The notes: a model not told the origin generated them from the sequence alone. Numbered from the stretch's first letter, positions 43,103 to 52,950 are shown. The stretch is DNA of 64,000 nucleotides from Macrococcus capreoli (GCF_025628935.1 NZ_JAOTIS010000001.1:186001-250000), one strand, 5' to 3'. A program made the numbers and translations.

Positions 43103-44500
43103 ATGGTTAAACAAGCACCAGATGTTGGCGATTACAAATATGGTTTCCATGATAAAGACGTATCGATATTCCGTTCTGAACGAGGATTAACAGAAGATAT
43201 CGTGAGAGAAATTTCTAAAATGAAAGATGAACCTGAATGGATGTTAGACTTCCGATTAAAATCTTTAAAACAATTCTACAAAATGCCTATGCCAATGTGG
43301 GGTGGGGATTTATCTGAATTAAACTTTGATGAAATTACGTATTACGTAAAACCATCTGAACATACAGAACGTTCATGGGATGAAGTTCCTGAAGAAATTA
43401 AACAAACATTTGATAAATTAGGTATTCCTGAAGCAGAACAAAAATATTTAGCAGGTGTATCAGCGCAGTATGAATCTGAAGTTGTATACCACAATATGCA
43501 GACAGATTTAGAAGAGCAAGGCATTATCTTTAAAGATACTGATTCAGCATTACGTGAGAATGAAGATATCTTTAAAGAACACTTTGCGAAAGTGATTCCA
43601 CCTGCAGATAATAAATTTGCAGCTTTAAACTCAGCCGTTTGGTCTGGTGGATCATTCATCTACGTGCCAAAAGGTGTTAAATTAGAAACACCTTTACAAG
43701 CATACTTCCGTATTAATTCAGAAAATATGGGTCAATTCGAAAGAACGTTAATCATCGTTGATGAAGGCGCAAGCGTACATTATGTTGAAGGTTGTACTGC
43801 TCCAGTTTACACAACGAATTCATTACACTCGGCTGTAGTAGAAATCATCGTTAAGAAAGATGCATACTGCCGATATACAACAATTCAAAACTGGGCGAAT
43901 AACGTATTCAACTTAGTTACGAAACGTACTTTCGTTTATGAAAACGGAACGATGGAATGGATTGATGGTAACATTGGTTCTAAACTTACAATGAAATACC
44001 CTGCATGTTACTTATTAGGTGAAGGTGCACGTGGTATGACATTATCAATCGCTTTAGCAGGTAAAGGACAAGTTCAGGATGCTGGTGCGAAAATGATGCA
44101 CATGGCACCAAACACGTCTTCTACAATTGTTTCTAAATCGATTTCTAAACAAGGTGGTAAAGTTGTATACCGTGGTATCGTTCACTTCGGACGTAAAGCA
44201 ACAGGTGCACGCTCAAATATCGAATGTGATACATTAATTATGGATAACGAATCTACATCAGATACAATCCCATACAACGAAATGTTAAATGACAATATTT
44301 CTTTAGAACACGAAGCGAAAGTTTCTAAAGTATCTGAAGAGCAATTATTCTACTTAATGAGTCGTGGTATTTCTGAAGAAGAAGCGACAGAAATGATCGT
44401 AATGGGCTTCATCGAGCCGTTCACTAAAGAATTACCGATGGAATACGCAGTTGAAATGAACCGTTTAATTAAGTTTGAAATGGAAGGTTCTATTGGTTAA
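43103..44500 (+). CDS. sufB: Fe-S assembly scaffold SufB
   Basis: 465 residues from ATG 43103, 8 bp after AAGGAG; a GTG at 43094 is within that site. Main scaffold on which the nascent Fe-S cluster is formed in SufBCD. Features: EGCTAP, the Cys in NIECDTLIM, and [19 protein letters not shown]. It is the last gene of the suf operon, with a long hairpin terminator at 44538. Confidence 0.97.
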   Translation: MVKQAPDVGDYKYGFHDKDVSIFRSERGLTEDIVREISKMKDEPEWMLDFRLKSLKQFYKMPMPMWGGDLSELNFDEITYYVKPSEHTERSWDEVPEEIKQTFDKLGIPEAEQKYLAGVSAQYESEVVYHNMQTDLEEQGIIFKDTDSALRENEDIFKEHFAKVIPPADNKFAALNSAVWSGGSFIYVPKGVKLETPLQAYFRINSENMGQFERTLIIVDEGASVHYVEGCTAPVYTTNSLHSAVVEIIVKKDAYCRYTTIQNWANNVFNLVTKRTFVYENGTMEWIDGNIGSKLTMKYPACYLLGEGARGMTLSIALAGKGQVQDAGAKMMHMAPNTSSTIVSKSISKQGGKVVYRGIVHFGRKATGARSNIECDTLIMDNESTSDTIPYNEMLNDNISLEHEAKVSKVSEEQLFYLMSRGISEEEATEMIVMGFIEPFTKELPMEYAVEMNRLIKFEMEGSIG

Positions 44501-44537
44501 TTAACAATCCGTTATGTTAATTACATTAAATATTAAG

Positions 44538-44579
44538 AAAAGAGTTAAAAATGTTGGATAAACATTTTTAACTCTTTTT
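44538..44579 (+). terminator. Intrinsic terminator of the suf operon
   Basis: The 18-bp stem 44538-44555 with 44561-44578 (AAAAGAGTTAAAAATGTT and its complement), 5-nt loop, T-rich tail. Confidence 0.92.
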
Positions 44580-44610
44580 ATATGAATAAACGATTTAATA
44601 TTACAATTTA

Positions 44611-44639
44611 TTGACTATAAACATGCAAAGGTTTAAATT
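44611..44639 (+). promoter_or_regulatory. Promoter of the first FmtA-like gene
   Basis: TTGACT (44611-44616), 17 bp, TAAATT (44634-44639), 32 bp before the ATG. Confidence 0.55.
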
Positions 44640-44670
44640 TGTAATATATCAAATTATATAAGAGGTATGT

Positions 44671-45762
44671 ATGAAAAAGTTTATTGTTGTTTTGTTCATC
44701 GTCATATTATGGAGTGCAGTATTCTTTCAATTATTTGGTAAAGATTATTTAGAACAGAAAAGAACAGCACAAATATCAGCACAATCTTATACGAAAGGAT
44801 TTAAAGTAAGCCATAATGACACATTAAGAGATAAAATAAATCAACTCATCAAACAATATAACTACAATGGTAGTGTTTATATTACATATAATAATGAGAC
44901 TGTTGTTGATCAATCATATGGCTTTAAAGATGCGGCGCAAAAAGAAAAATTTGGCAAGAAAAGCATGTACTTAATCGGCTCAAGTCAAAAATTAATTACA
45001 GGCATTATTACGAAACAATTGGTCGATAGTGGTAAAATTGACGTCAATGCAGCTGTACAACAATATATTCCTGACTTTGATTTAAAACAGATAAAAATTA
45101 AAGATTTAATCATTCATCGTTCTGGACTTGTAAAGTATGCCAATACCGGTCATTATCATGGCTTAGATGCATCTGTTGCTGAAATTAACAGAAACGGCTT
45201 CGGACCTGTACCTTATGGATCGTATTTATATAATGACGCCAACTACATTTTGCTGGCAAAAGTCATTGAAAATGTTACACACAAAACATATCAAGAAAAT
45301 GTTGAAGCGCGTATTTTTAATAAGTATCATTTAAAAGAATCTGGATTCTTTGACGATAACAATTTAAGACCATTCTTTGTGAAGGGATTAACTGATGTTA
45401 ACAATCAATGGGAAGAGATTGAACCGTTTGGTTTAGATAAGTTTGTCGGGGCAGGTAATATTTATATGTCACCAAAAGATATGGGTGTATTTTTAAATTA
45501 TTTAATGCAGAATAAAGTATTAAATCAGCAGCAGTTAGATGACTTATTTGCGCCTTCGATATTCAATACAGATTCAAATTATCGCTACGGTTTTTATTTG
45601 AAGAAAGGATTTTATCGAACGCGCGGTTACTTTTTCGGGACAGACTTTGTCGGATTATTTAATCGAAACAAAGTCGTAGTCGTAGCAACGAATAAACAAA
45701 AAGAAAAAGACATACCGAATAATGAGAAACTTGCGCGCGAAATTTTTAAATTACTGAAATAA
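44671..45762 (+). CDS. FmtA-like serine hydrolase, membrane-anchored
   Basis: 363 residues. N-terminal membrane/signal segment (about 4-22), then a class C beta-lactamase/DD-peptidase-type fold. SxxK is Ser104-S-Q-Lys107 (IGSSQKLITG); the second motif is Tyr187-N-Asp189 (YLYNDANYILL), the Y-x-D form I associate with S. aureus FmtA, which hydrolyses D-alanine esters of teichoic acid. So it is probably a wall-associated D-amino esterase or a penicillin-recognising relative. A second paralogue lies at 51528. Own promoter and terminator. Substrate is inference. Confidence 0.8.
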   Translation: MKKFIVVLFIVILWSAVFFQLFGKDYLEQKRTAQISAQSYTKGFKVSHNDTLRDKINQLIKQYNYNGSVYITYNNETVVDQSYGFKDAAQKEKFGKKSMYLIGSSQKLITGIITKQLVDSGKIDVNAAVQQYIPDFDLKQIKIKDLIIHRSGLVKYANTGHYHGLDASVAEINRNGFGPVPYGSYLYNDANYILLAKVIENVTHKTYQENVEARIFNKYHLKESGFFDDNNLRPFFVKGLTDVNNQWEEIEPFGLDKFVGAGNIYMSPKDMGVFLNYLMQNKVLNQQQLDDLFAPSIFNTDSNYRYGFYLKKGFYRTRGYFFGTDFVGLFNRNKVVVVATNKQKEKDIPNNEKLAREIFKLLK

Positions 45763-45787
45763 AGCAAATTATCAATACGTAATATTG

Positions 45788-45816
45788 AAGTGATCAGTGA
45801 TGCTGGTCACTTTTTT
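45788..45816 (+). terminator. Intrinsic terminator
   Basis: AAGTGATCAG (45788-45797) pairs with CTGGTCACTT (45803-45812, one G-U), then T6. Confidence 0.85.
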
Positions 45817-45897
45817 ATATTGAACCATCTATTAAATGTAGCTTTTAAACAAAATATAGGTTAATCTATTTAAGTATTATAGAGAGGAGGGCATTTC

Positions 45898-46821
45898 ATG
45901 ATTACGACATATGTCAATTCAGAAGATATGACTTTAATAAAATCTGATAAATTTCAATATAATAATTGGGTGAACTTAATTCAGCCGTCACGTGATGAGA
46001 TGGAGGAAGTTGCAGAATACTTTAATATTCCGATTGAATTTATTGAAGATCCACTGGATTTGGAAGAAAGTGCACGTATTGAGTATGATGATGAAACAAA
46101 TAGTACCCTTATCATTAGCAACTTTCCGATACTCGACAAAAATATAAGACAAACGGAATCTTATATTACAGTACCTATAGGCATTATACTAAGTAAAGGT
46201 TACATTATTACAATTTGTTCGCATCCACATGAAATGTTTAATAAATTAATTAATCGTAAATTTGATTTGCGCATGAAATCTAGATTTTTATTGGAAGTAT
46301 TATTAATCGTATCAACATTATTTAATAATACCCTTAAAAAAATTAACCGAGAGCGTGTGAAAATAGAAAGTAATTTACGTCATTCCTTAACGAACAAACA
46401 ATTATATGAACTGATGGAAATTGAAAAATCATTAGTTTACTTCTTAACATCATTAACAGCCAATGGCGACACGATTAAGAAAATATTCAGATCAAGGTCA
46501 ATTAAACTATACGATGAAGATAAAGAACTACTTGAAGATTTAATGATTGAAAATACGCAAGCATTAAATACGACCGAATTATATACGAGAATTTTAGAAA
46601 GTATTACAGGTTCTTACTCGTCGCTTATTGGTAATGAAATGAACAATATTATGAAAGTGTTAACTTTATTTACAGTATTTTTAACGTTACCGACGCTTGT
46701 GTTTAGTTTCTTTGGGATGAATGTGACGTTACCGGCAATGGGATGGATGGGTACGATAGGCGTGGCATTAGTCATGATGTTACTCACATTTTTATTTTTA
46801 TTACAGCGTAAAATATTTTAA
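45898..46821 (+). CDS. corA: CorA-family Mg2+/divalent cation transporter
   Basis: 307 residues. A large cytoplasmic N-terminal domain with long helices (about 1-245), then two C-terminal membrane helices; the pore signature GMN lies in FFGMNVTLP at the end of TM1. Forms homopentameric Mg2+/Co2+/Ni2+ channels. Start after GAGGAGGGC. Monocistronic, with its own terminator. No Mg2+ riboswitch was recognised upstream. Confidence 0.93.
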   Translation: MITTYVNSEDMTLIKSDKFQYNNWVNLIQPSRDEMEEVAEYFNIPIEFIEDPLDLEESARIEYDDETNSTLIISNFPILDKNIRQTESYITVPIGIILSKGYIITICSHPHEMFNKLINRKFDLRMKSRFLLEVLLIVSTLFNNTLKKINRERVKIESNLRHSLTNKQLYELMEIEKSLVYFLTSLTANGDTIKKIFRSRSIKLYDEDKELLEDLMIENTQALNTTELYTRILESITGSYSSLIGNEMNNIMKVLTLFTVFLTLPTLVFSFFGMNVTLPAMGWMGTIGVALVMMLLTFLFLLQRKIF

Positions 46822-46824
46822 CAG

Positions 46825-46860
46825 ACGAGGATTCCTTATTTTAAAAGGGCCTCGTTTTTT
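46825..46860 (+). terminator. Intrinsic terminator of corA
   Basis: ACGAGG (46825-46830) pairs with CCTCGT (46850-46855), with an inner CCTT/AAGG stem, then T6. Confidence 0.8.
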
Positions 46861-46886
46861 GTGTTAAAATACGGATAGGTGATGAA

Positions 46887-47735
46887 ATGATTTATATCGG
46901 ATTAACAGGATGGGGAGATCATGATGCATTATATGCAGATCTCACTCATAAAAAGGACAAGCTTTATCATTATGGCGCACACTTTCCGATTGTTGAACTT
47001 GATGCATCGTATTATGCTGTGCAACCGGAACGCAATATTAGAAAGTGGATAAAAGAGACTCCAGATAATTTCAAATTTATTGTTAAGATTCATCAGGCAT
47101 TGACGGGACATGCTTCGGTTGAAGATTTCGCGGATAATCGAGAGCAACTCATTAATCAATTTAAAGCAATGTTGCAGCCATTACATGGAAGCAATAAACT
47201 CGGATGTTTGCTTATTCAATTTCCACCGTGGTTTGATTGCACGACAGCGCATATTAATTATATGATGTATTTAATTAATCATTTTAAAGCATTTCCAATC
47301 AGCATAGAATTTCGACATGACAGCTGGTTTACAGATGATATGAAAGAACATACGTTGACATTTCTATATGAGCAAGGTGTGATGCATTCGGTGTGCGATG
47401 AACCGCAAGCAGGACATGGTTGCATTCCTTTCGTAAACCGCATCACGCATCAAGATGCACTTGTGCGCTTTCATGGAAGAAATGCATTTGGTTGGACGAA
47501 AAAGGATATGACAGATCAGGAATGGCATGATATTCGTTATTTATATGATTATAACGAACATGAATTGCAATCATTGGCGAAAGAACTCCAAATATTAAAT
47601 AAGAAAGCTAGAAATGTTTATGTCGTCTTTAACAACAATTCCGGAGGACATGCAGCAGGGAACGCTAAACGGATGTGTGAAATATTAAATATTGAATATA
47701 GCGGTTTAAACTTTAAACAATTAAAACTATTTTAG
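46887..47735 (+). CDS. DUF72 protein (YunF-like)
   Basis: 282 residues, TIM-barrel DUF72 family. N-terminal MIYIGLTGWGDHD, then DASYYAVQ, FIVKIHQALTG, SIEFRHDSW, RFHGRN and YVVFNNNSGGHA are characteristic. No enzymatic activity is assigned to the family. It is followed 11 bp later by a TSUP permease and then a YunD-like phosphatase, the reverse of the Bacillus yunDEF order, so it is likely a small operon. Confidence 0.88.
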   Translation: MIYIGLTGWGDHDALYADLTHKKDKLYHYGAHFPIVELDASYYAVQPERNIRKWIKETPDNFKFIVKIHQALTGHASVEDFADNREQLINQFKAMLQPLHGSNKLGCLLIQFPPWFDCTTAHINYMMYLINHFKAFPISIEFRHDSWFTDDMKEHTLTFLYEQGVMHSVCDEPQAGHGCIPFVNRITHQDALVRFHGRNAFGWTKKDMTDQEWHDIRYLYDYNEHELQSLAKELQILNKKARNVYVVFNNNSGGHAAGNAKRMCEILNIEYSGLNFKQLKLF

Positions 47736-47746
47736 GAAGTGTCGAA

Positions 47747-48580
47747 ATGAGTACGTCAGCAATTATTGTATTAATTATATTAGGATTATTTTCAAGTATT
47801 ATCGGTTCAATCGTAGGTATTGGTGGGGGGATTATCATCGTACCTGCGCTCATTTATTTAGGGATGGAAATCGGATTAATCGACGGTATCACACCACAGA
47901 AGGCAATCGGAACATCAACGGTAATTCTTATTTCTACAGGATTATCCGCAGCGCTTGGATATTTGAAAAATAAACAAGCAGATTTAAAAAATGCCGTCAT
48001 CTTTATGATTGGTATTATTCCAGGTGCGTTAGTCGGTGCACATATGAGTCAATATTTAACGATACATCGATTTAATTTATATTTTGGTATTTTCTTAATC
48101 ATTATGAGTATCGTATTAATGGTACGCGATAAGATCAAGCCAATCAAATTCTTCCAGAATCCCAAATACGAAAAATCATTTACCGATATTACAGGTACTA
48201 CGTTTTATTATAGTATCGCACCAATACCAGCTATCATTCTGACATTTCTTGTTGGGTGTTTAACCGGTTTATTTGGTATCGGTGGAGGTGCTTTAATGAC
48301 GCCACTTATGATTATTATATTTAGATTTCCACCGCATATCGCAGTCGGTACAAGTATGATTATGATATTCGTATCAAGTGTTAGTGGGGCAGCGAGTCAT
48401 ATCCTACAAGGGAATATTATTTGGTCTTATGCCATAATTCTTATTATAGCAAGCTTTATCGGTGCTAAAATTGGTGTGCAAATTAACAAGCGCATGAAAT
48501 CTGCAACAGTAGTGTTCATGTTGCGCATGATATTAATGTTACTGGGTATTTATTTAATCATTAAAAGTTATATCGGTTAA
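47747..48580 (+). CDS. TauE/SafE (TSUP) family permease (YunE-like)
   Basis: 277 residues, eight predicted membrane helices in two inverted halves, each beginning with a glycine-rich motif (GSIVGIGGGIIIVPAL and GLFGIGGGALMTPLM). TSUP proteins export or import sulfite, sulfoacetate, thiosulfate and similar anions; the substrate here is unknown. It may link to the sulfur themes in the window, but that is only by position. It lies 21 bp before the phosphatase gene. Confidence 0.88.
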   Translation: MSTSAIIVLIILGLFSSIIGSIVGIGGGIIIVPALIYLGMEIGLIDGITPQKAIGTSTVILISTGLSAALGYLKNKQADLKNAVIFMIGIIPGALVGAHMSQYLTIHRFNLYFGIFLIIMSIVLMVRDKIKPIKFFQNPKYEKSFTDITGTTFYYSIAPIPAIILTFLVGCLTGLFGIGGGALMTPLMIIIFRFPPHIAVGTSMIMIFVSSVSGAASHILQGNIIWSYAIILIIASFIGAKIGVQINKRMKSATVVFMLRMILMLLGIYLIIKSYIG

Positions 48581-48601
48581 CCAGGAATAGGGGGCGAATA
48601 C

Positions 48602-49930
48602 ATGGATATTAAAATATTTCATACGAACGATATACATAGTTATTTATCCAATTATAAGAAAATAACACGTTATATATTAGATATAAAATCTGAAGCGAAT
48701 AATATTTTATATTTAGATTTAGGTGACCACGTTGATAGAAGTCATCCCTATACTGAAGCAACTTTAGGACTAGCCAATATTGCATTACTCAATGAAGCGC
48801 AGGTTGATGTTGTGACGATTGGTAATAATGAAGGAATTACTTTAAACTTTGAAGACTTTAATCGTTTATATCAGGAGGCCAACTTTAAAGTTACGTGCTG
48901 TAATCTATACGACGAACAAGGTCAGCTGCCACATCATATTGATAAGTCTGTAATCATTGAAAAGCATGGTATTAAATTTGGTATTATCGGTGCGACAGCT
49001 GAATTTACACCGTTTTATAAGGCATTAGGCTGGGATGTCACTGATCCGATGTCAGCCATTGCAACAGAAATTCAATCAATACGCCCATCTGTTGATGTAG
49101 TGATTGTGCTGAGTCACTTAGGCAAGTTCTTTGACCGTACGCTCGCAGAAAGTCATCCTGAAATTGATTTAATATTAGGTGCCCATACGCATCATTATTT
49201 TGAACATGGTGAAATGGTGAATGGTGTCCTCATCGGAGCAGCAGGGCGATATGGTGAATATTTAGGTGAAGTAACGTTATCGTTTGATGGCCATACACTG
49301 AAACGCAAAAGTGCTCGGCTGATTAATACAGATGATATTCGCAATACGGAAGATGATTATTATGCAAAAGGTAAGGTATTACTCGCACATAAGATAACAG
49401 ATCGTTACACTGAATTTCCACGACGTTTATATAGTGCGTCATATACAACATATTTACTTGCACAAAAGTTAATGGATTTCACGAACAGTGATGGGGCTTT
49501 AATTAACTCTGGTTTGATTGTGAACGGATATACAGGACATGCATTGACACAATACGATTTACATAAAATGTTGCCGCATCCCATTAATCCGGTTCGTATT
49601 ACGTTAACGGGCAGAGAATTAAAAGAAGTAATTAATATGAGTCAGCAACATGCTTATCGTGATGAAATTGTTAAAGGATTTGGTTTTAGAGGCGATATTT
49701 TTGGTATGTACGTGCTGCATAACATTGGGTATATACAATCACAGCAACGATATTTTATTGGTACAGAAGAAATTGATAACCATAAAACGTATCAACTGGC
49801 TACATTAGATATGTATACTTTTGGCCGATTCTTCCCGCAATTTGTACAAAATGAAAAAGAATATTTTATGCCGGAATTTTTAAGAGATATTATGAAAACA
49901 GCGATTGAAAATAATGAATACAATTCATAA
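48602..49930 (+). CDS. YunD-like metallophosphatase/5'-nucleotidase
   Basis: 442 residues, no signal peptide, so cytoplasmic. N-terminal calcineurin-like domain with all metal motifs (FHTNDIHS, DLGDHVDRS, GNNEG, VLSHLGKF, LGAHTHH), then a 5'-nucleotidase C-terminal domain (about 300-430, SGLIVNGYTGHALTQYDL). Related to UshA/CpdB enzymes but intracellular; nucleotides or related phosphomonoesters are the likely substrates. Ribosome site AGGGGGCG. A short hairpin (49934-49955) follows. Confidence 0.88.
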   Translation: MDIKIFHTNDIHSYLSNYKKITRYILDIKSEANNILYLDLGDHVDRSHPYTEATLGLANIALLNEAQVDVVTIGNNEGITLNFEDFNRLYQEANFKVTCCNLYDEQGQLPHHIDKSVIIEKHGIKFGIIGATAEFTPFYKALGWDVTDPMSAIATEIQSIRPSVDVVIVLSHLGKFFDRTLAESHPEIDLILGAHTHHYFEHGEMVNGVLIGAAGRYGEYLGEVTLSFDGHTLKRKSARLINTDDIRNTEDDYYAKGKVLLAHKITDRYTEFPRRLYSASYTTYLLAQKLMDFTNSDGALINSGLIVNGYTGHALTQYDLHKMLPHPINPVRITLTGRELKEVINMSQQHAYRDEIVKGFGFRGDIFGMYVLHNIGYIQSQQRYFIGTEEIDNHKTYQLATLDMYTFGRFFPQFVQNEKEYFMPEFLRDIMKTAIENNEYNS

Positions 49931-49933
49931 AAC

Positions 49934-49976
49934 ATTGAAATGTAAGAATTTCAATTAAGTCTGTTTATGTTATAAT
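49934..49976 (+). promoter_or_regulatory. Hairpin and extended -10 promoter of lipA
   Basis: ATTGAAAT (49934-49941) pairs with ATTTCAAT (49948-49955), a possible weak end for yunD. The extended -10 TGT-TATAAT (49968-49976) follows, 30 bp before the lipA start; there is no clear -35. Confidence 0.45.
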
Positions 49977-50005
49977 TGTAGAATAATTAACTTGGAGGGA
50001 TTTAA

Positions 50006-50920
50006 TTGGCGACGAAGAATGAAGAGATCTTAAGAAAGCCCGAATGGCTGAAAATAAAATTAAACACGAATAAGAACTATACAGGTTTAAAGAAAATGAT
50101 GCGTGAGCACAATTTAAATACGGTATGTGAAGAAGCAAAATGCCCGAATATTCATGAATGTTGGGGTGAACGTCGTACAGCAACAATTATGATTTTAGGT
50201 GCAGTTTGTACGCGTGCATGTCGTTTCTGTGCGGTTAAAACAGGTTTACCGAATGAACTTGATTTAAATGAACCAGAGCGTGTAGCGGAATCAGTACGTT
50301 TAATGAACTTAAAACACGTCGTAATTACTGCGGTTGCCCGTGATGACCTTAAAGACGGAGGTTCAGAAGTGTATGCTGAGACAATCCGTAAAGTACGTGA
50401 AGTAAATCCTTATACTACAATTGAAGTGTTACCGTCAGATATGGGGGGAAGCTTTGAGAACTGGGAACGATTAATGAATGCTCGTCCAGATATTTTAAAC
50501 CATAACATCGAAACTGTACGTCGATTAACACCGAGAGTGCGTGCGCGTGCGAAATATGATCGTTCATTAGAAGTGTTACGTCGTTCTAAAGAATTACAAC
50601 CGGATATTCCGACGAAATCAAGTTTAATGGTAGGTTTAGGTGAAACTTGGGAAGAAATCTTAGAGGTCATGGATGATTTACGTGCAAACGATGTTGATAT
50701 TATGACAATCGGTCAATATTTACAACCGACACGTAAACATTTAAAAGTACAGAAATACTATACACCACTTGAATTCGGTAAATTACGCAAAATTGCGATG
50801 GAAAAAGGATTTAAACATTGTCAAGCTGGACCTATGGTACGTAGTTCATACCATGCAGATGAGCAAGTGAATGCGGCAGCAAAAGAAAAACATAGACTAG
50901 GTGAATTAGCGAGCGAGTAG
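50006..50920 (+). CDS. lipA: Lipoyl synthase
   Basis: 304 residues from TTG 50006 (GGAGGG 6 bp upstream). A radical-SAM enzyme that inserts two sulfurs into octanoyl groups, consuming an auxiliary Fe-S cluster. SAM cluster CTRACRFC; auxiliary cluster Cys in [13 protein letters not shown]-terminal RSSYHADE with the serine ligand. Its octanoyl substrate in Gram-positives is carried by GcvH (34587). It depends on the Suf/Nfu machinery also encoded here. yutD follows after 7 bp. Confidence 0.97.
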   Translation: MATKNEEILRKPEWLKIKLNTNKNYTGLKKMMREHNLNTVCEEAKCPNIHECWGERRTATIMILGAVCTRACRFCAVKTGLPNELDLNEPERVAESVRLMNLKHVVITAVARDDLKDGGSEVYAETIRKVREVNPYTTIEVLPSDMGGSFENWERLMNARPDILNHNIETVRRLTPRVRARAKYDRSLEVLRRSKELQPDIPTKSSLMVGLGETWEEILEVMDDLRANDVDIMTIGQYLQPTRKHLKVQKYYTPLEFGKLRKIAMEKGFKHCQAGPMVRSSYHADEQVNAAAKEKHRLGELASE

Positions 50921-50927
50921 GTGACAT

Positions 50928-51437
50928 ATGATCATTCAATTGAATCAACATTATTTTGAAGTAATAGAGAACCATAAAGATGCGTTTAATCAGGAAATGT
51001 TTGAAGGACGCTATTCAGAAATACTCGACCGCTATCCGTATATCGTTGGGGATATTGGTTTTGAACAGTTAAGGTTAAAGGGATTTTTTGACGATCGAAA
51101 AAAAGGTACGGATGTTAGTAAAAGATTTTCTTCAATACAGGATTATTTATTAGAATATTGCAATTTCGGCTGTGCTTATTTTATATTAAGACGATTATCT
51201 GAACATGAAATTGTGAAATTGATTCAACCGGAAACAATTGATACGATTGAATCGACTGAAACAGTTGAAATGGCTGAAAAAGAAGCTGTTGAAGCACCAG
51301 AACTGTCTTTTGCCGAACCGATAGAAGAGGTTCAACTGGCAAGGCATGACTTTGAACAAGTTGAAGAGCAAGATACTCCATCGCCGCAACAACCAGTTAT
51401 CACACATAATAAGACATTAAAAGATTTCCTGAAATAA
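50928..51437 (+). CDS. yutD: YutD family protein
   Basis: 169 residues. The first 95 residues match the small YutD/DUF1027 domain (DRYPYIVGDIGFEQLRLKGFF, FGCAYFILRR). The C-terminal 70 residues are acidic and Glu/Val/Ala-rich, probably disordered, and end KTLKDFLK. Function unknown. Its place after lipA is conserved in Bacillus and Staphylococcus. It is translated from AGGTGAC, in an operon with lipA, and is followed by a strong terminator. Confidence 0.85.
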   Translation: MIIQLNQHYFEVIENHKDAFNQEMFEGRYSEILDRYPYIVGDIGFEQLRLKGFFDDRKKGTDVSKRFSSIQDYLLEYCNFGCAYFILRRLSEHEIVKLIQPETIDTIESTETVEMAEKEAVEAPELSFAEPIEEVQLARHDFEQVEEQDTPSPQQPVITHNKTLKDFLK

Positions 51438-51446
51438 TAATGAAAT

Positions 51447-51491
51447 AAAAAGTAGAATCGTGTTATCATTTCCGATTCTACTTTATTTTTT
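51447..51491 (+). terminator. Intrinsic terminator of lipA-yutD
   Basis: AAAGTAGAATCG (51449-51460) pairs with CGATTCTACTTT (51473-51484), then a T-rich tail. Confidence 0.88.
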
Positions 51492-51527
51492 GTATAATTA
51501 TCGTTATGTTGAAAGTGAGGGAAACAG

Positions 51528-52565
51528 ATGAAATTGAATACCGTAATGCGATATATTGCGACATGTATGTATCATGGGGTACCTGTGAAGTTTGAACATT
51601 ATTTTAAGCGTGTCAAAACGACACAAATGAGAAGTTTAAGTGCAATTCAACCGATGATAAATGATGAGACATTTTCCGGAAGTATATGGATAAGACATCA
51701 GCAACAATACAGTCAGTATAATGTGGGTTATTTAAGCCAAAGTGATCGTCGTCTCATCACAGATGATAGTTTATATTTAACGGGTTCAATTCAGAAATTT
51801 TTAACGGGTATTCGCATTGCTCAGTTAGAAAGTGAAGGCATATTAAATAGAACAGACGCAGTTAAACGCTATTTTCCTGACATCAATAGCGATAAAGTTA
51901 CATTAGAAGATTTACTGCTACATCGCAGTGGCATGAAAGCATATCATCCTGGAAATTTATCAACATATGAAACATGTATTGCATATATTTTAGAGGACTC
52001 ATTTCAAGCTGATAAGTTTGGTCAATATGAATATAATGATGCGAATTATATATTACTATCTAAAATAATTGAGATTGTTACGGAATATTCATACAAAGAA
52101 AATATTTATCAGCATATTTTACGTCCGTTAAAGATGTATCAATCATATTTTTACGATGAAGCGAAAGGTTATACGGTTGGCGGTATGTCAAAAGTGAAGC
52201 ATACGTTATGTGCAACGTATGAAGAGCCGCTTGTACAATATTATGGTGCAGGAAATATGTATATGACATTACATGATATTGATCGTCTATGTCAGGCATT
52301 TGTTAATAATGAAGTGCTTGATGCTGACACGAAACAGTCATTAATTGAACCGAGCAAACGTTATGTACAAGATTATCGCTTCGGATTTGGTGTGAAGAAA
52401 GGATACTTCAGAATAAGAGGTGTGCTCAATGGTGTAGATGTCACGGCATGGTTTAATAAAGAACAAACTATCATCGTCGCTTCGCACTTAATACTAGAAG
52501 AAGATCCGAAACGTTGTGAACATTTAGTAGAACAACTTTATATTAATAAGCAGCAAAGAAAGTAA
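51528..52565 (+). CDS. FmtA-like serine hydrolase without signal peptide, beside dlt
   Basis: 345 residues. The same beta-lactamase/FmtA-like fold as the gene at 44671: SxxK is Ser87-I-Q-Lys90 (LTGSIQKFLTG) and Tyr169-N-Asp171 (YEYNDANYILL). Shared text such as YNDANYILL-KIIE and the C-terminal RFGFGVKKGYFRIRG shows recent paralogy. Unlike the first copy, the N-terminus (MKLNTVMRYIATCMYHG) has no hydrophobic segment, and an in-frame TGA at 51516-51518 excludes an upstream extension. It ends 239 bp before dltX on the same strand. S. aureus FmtA removes D-Ala from teichoic acids, so a link to dlt is attractive, but its location in the cell is unclear. Confidence 0.78.
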   Translation: MKLNTVMRYIATCMYHGVPVKFEHYFKRVKTTQMRSLSAIQPMINDETFSGSIWIRHQQQYSQYNVGYLSQSDRRLITDDSLYLTGSIQKFLTGIRIAQLESEGILNRTDAVKRYFPDINSDKVTLEDLLLHRSGMKAYHPGNLSTYETCIAYILEDSFQADKFGQYEYNDANYILLSKIIEIVTEYSYKENIYQHILRPLKMYQSYFYDEAKGYTVGGMSKVKHTLCATYEEPLVQYYGAGNMYMTLHDIDRLCQAFVNNEVLDADTKQSLIEPSKRYVQDYRFGFGVKKGYFRIRGVLNGVDVTAWFNKEQTIIVASHLILEEDPKRCEHLVEQLYINKQQRK

Positions 52566-52684
52566 ATCTATAGCTTCACTATCTTAATAATGTTGTAATA
52601 TAATATCCTATTAATGGTATAATGAGTTTAATTAGTAAATATGTCGATTTTGTTAATTTTTCTGAAACGTTGATTTATAGCGGT

Positions 52685-52748
52685 TTTCAATATATGTGGA
52701 GAAGATGTATTGTGTATAATGTATATTTTTTCAATATATCTATTGAAA
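52685..52748 (+). promoter_or_regulatory. Repeats and -10 region upstream of dlt
   Basis: TATAAT at 52715-52720 is a likely -10 (no good -35). TTTCAATATAT occurs twice (52685-52695 and 52729-52739, 44 bp apart), and the second copy forms an inverted repeat, TTTCAATA/TATTGAAA (52729-52748). It could bind a dlt regulator; no known consensus fits. The rest of the 238-bp gap after 52565 is AT-rich without other signals. Confidence 0.4.
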
Positions 52749-52803
52749 TATTTCTGTAATATTACTATAATCTCATTATGGCAAAAAGGAGATGTTCCGA
52801 TTC

Positions 52804-52935
52804 ATGAAAGAAACTACAAAAGAAAATTTGAAATTAGTAGGATTAACTTTTCTTTACTTAGCAATACTGTTTGCGTTGTTCTGGATTTACGCAGGCGGTT
52901 CAGTAGAAAACAATTTTATTTACAATGAATTTTAA
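52804..52935 (+). CDS. dltX: DltX, small membrane protein of teichoic acid D-alanylation
   Basis: 43 residues, easily missed by ORF callers. One membrane helix (about 13-29, LTFLYLAILFALFW), a short outside segment, and the invariant C-terminus FIYNEF that is characteristic of DltX. In lactobacilli and B. thuringiensis DltX is required for D-Ala incorporation, and its C-terminal Tyr is proposed to carry D-Ala. AAGGAG lies 12 bp before the ATG, a long spacing; an in-frame ATG at 52792 is too close. dltA begins 15 bp after the stop. Confidence 0.93.
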   Translation: MKETTKENLKLVGLTFLYLAILFALFWIYAGGSVENNFIYNEF

Positions 52936-52950
52936 AAATGGAGATTTGCA

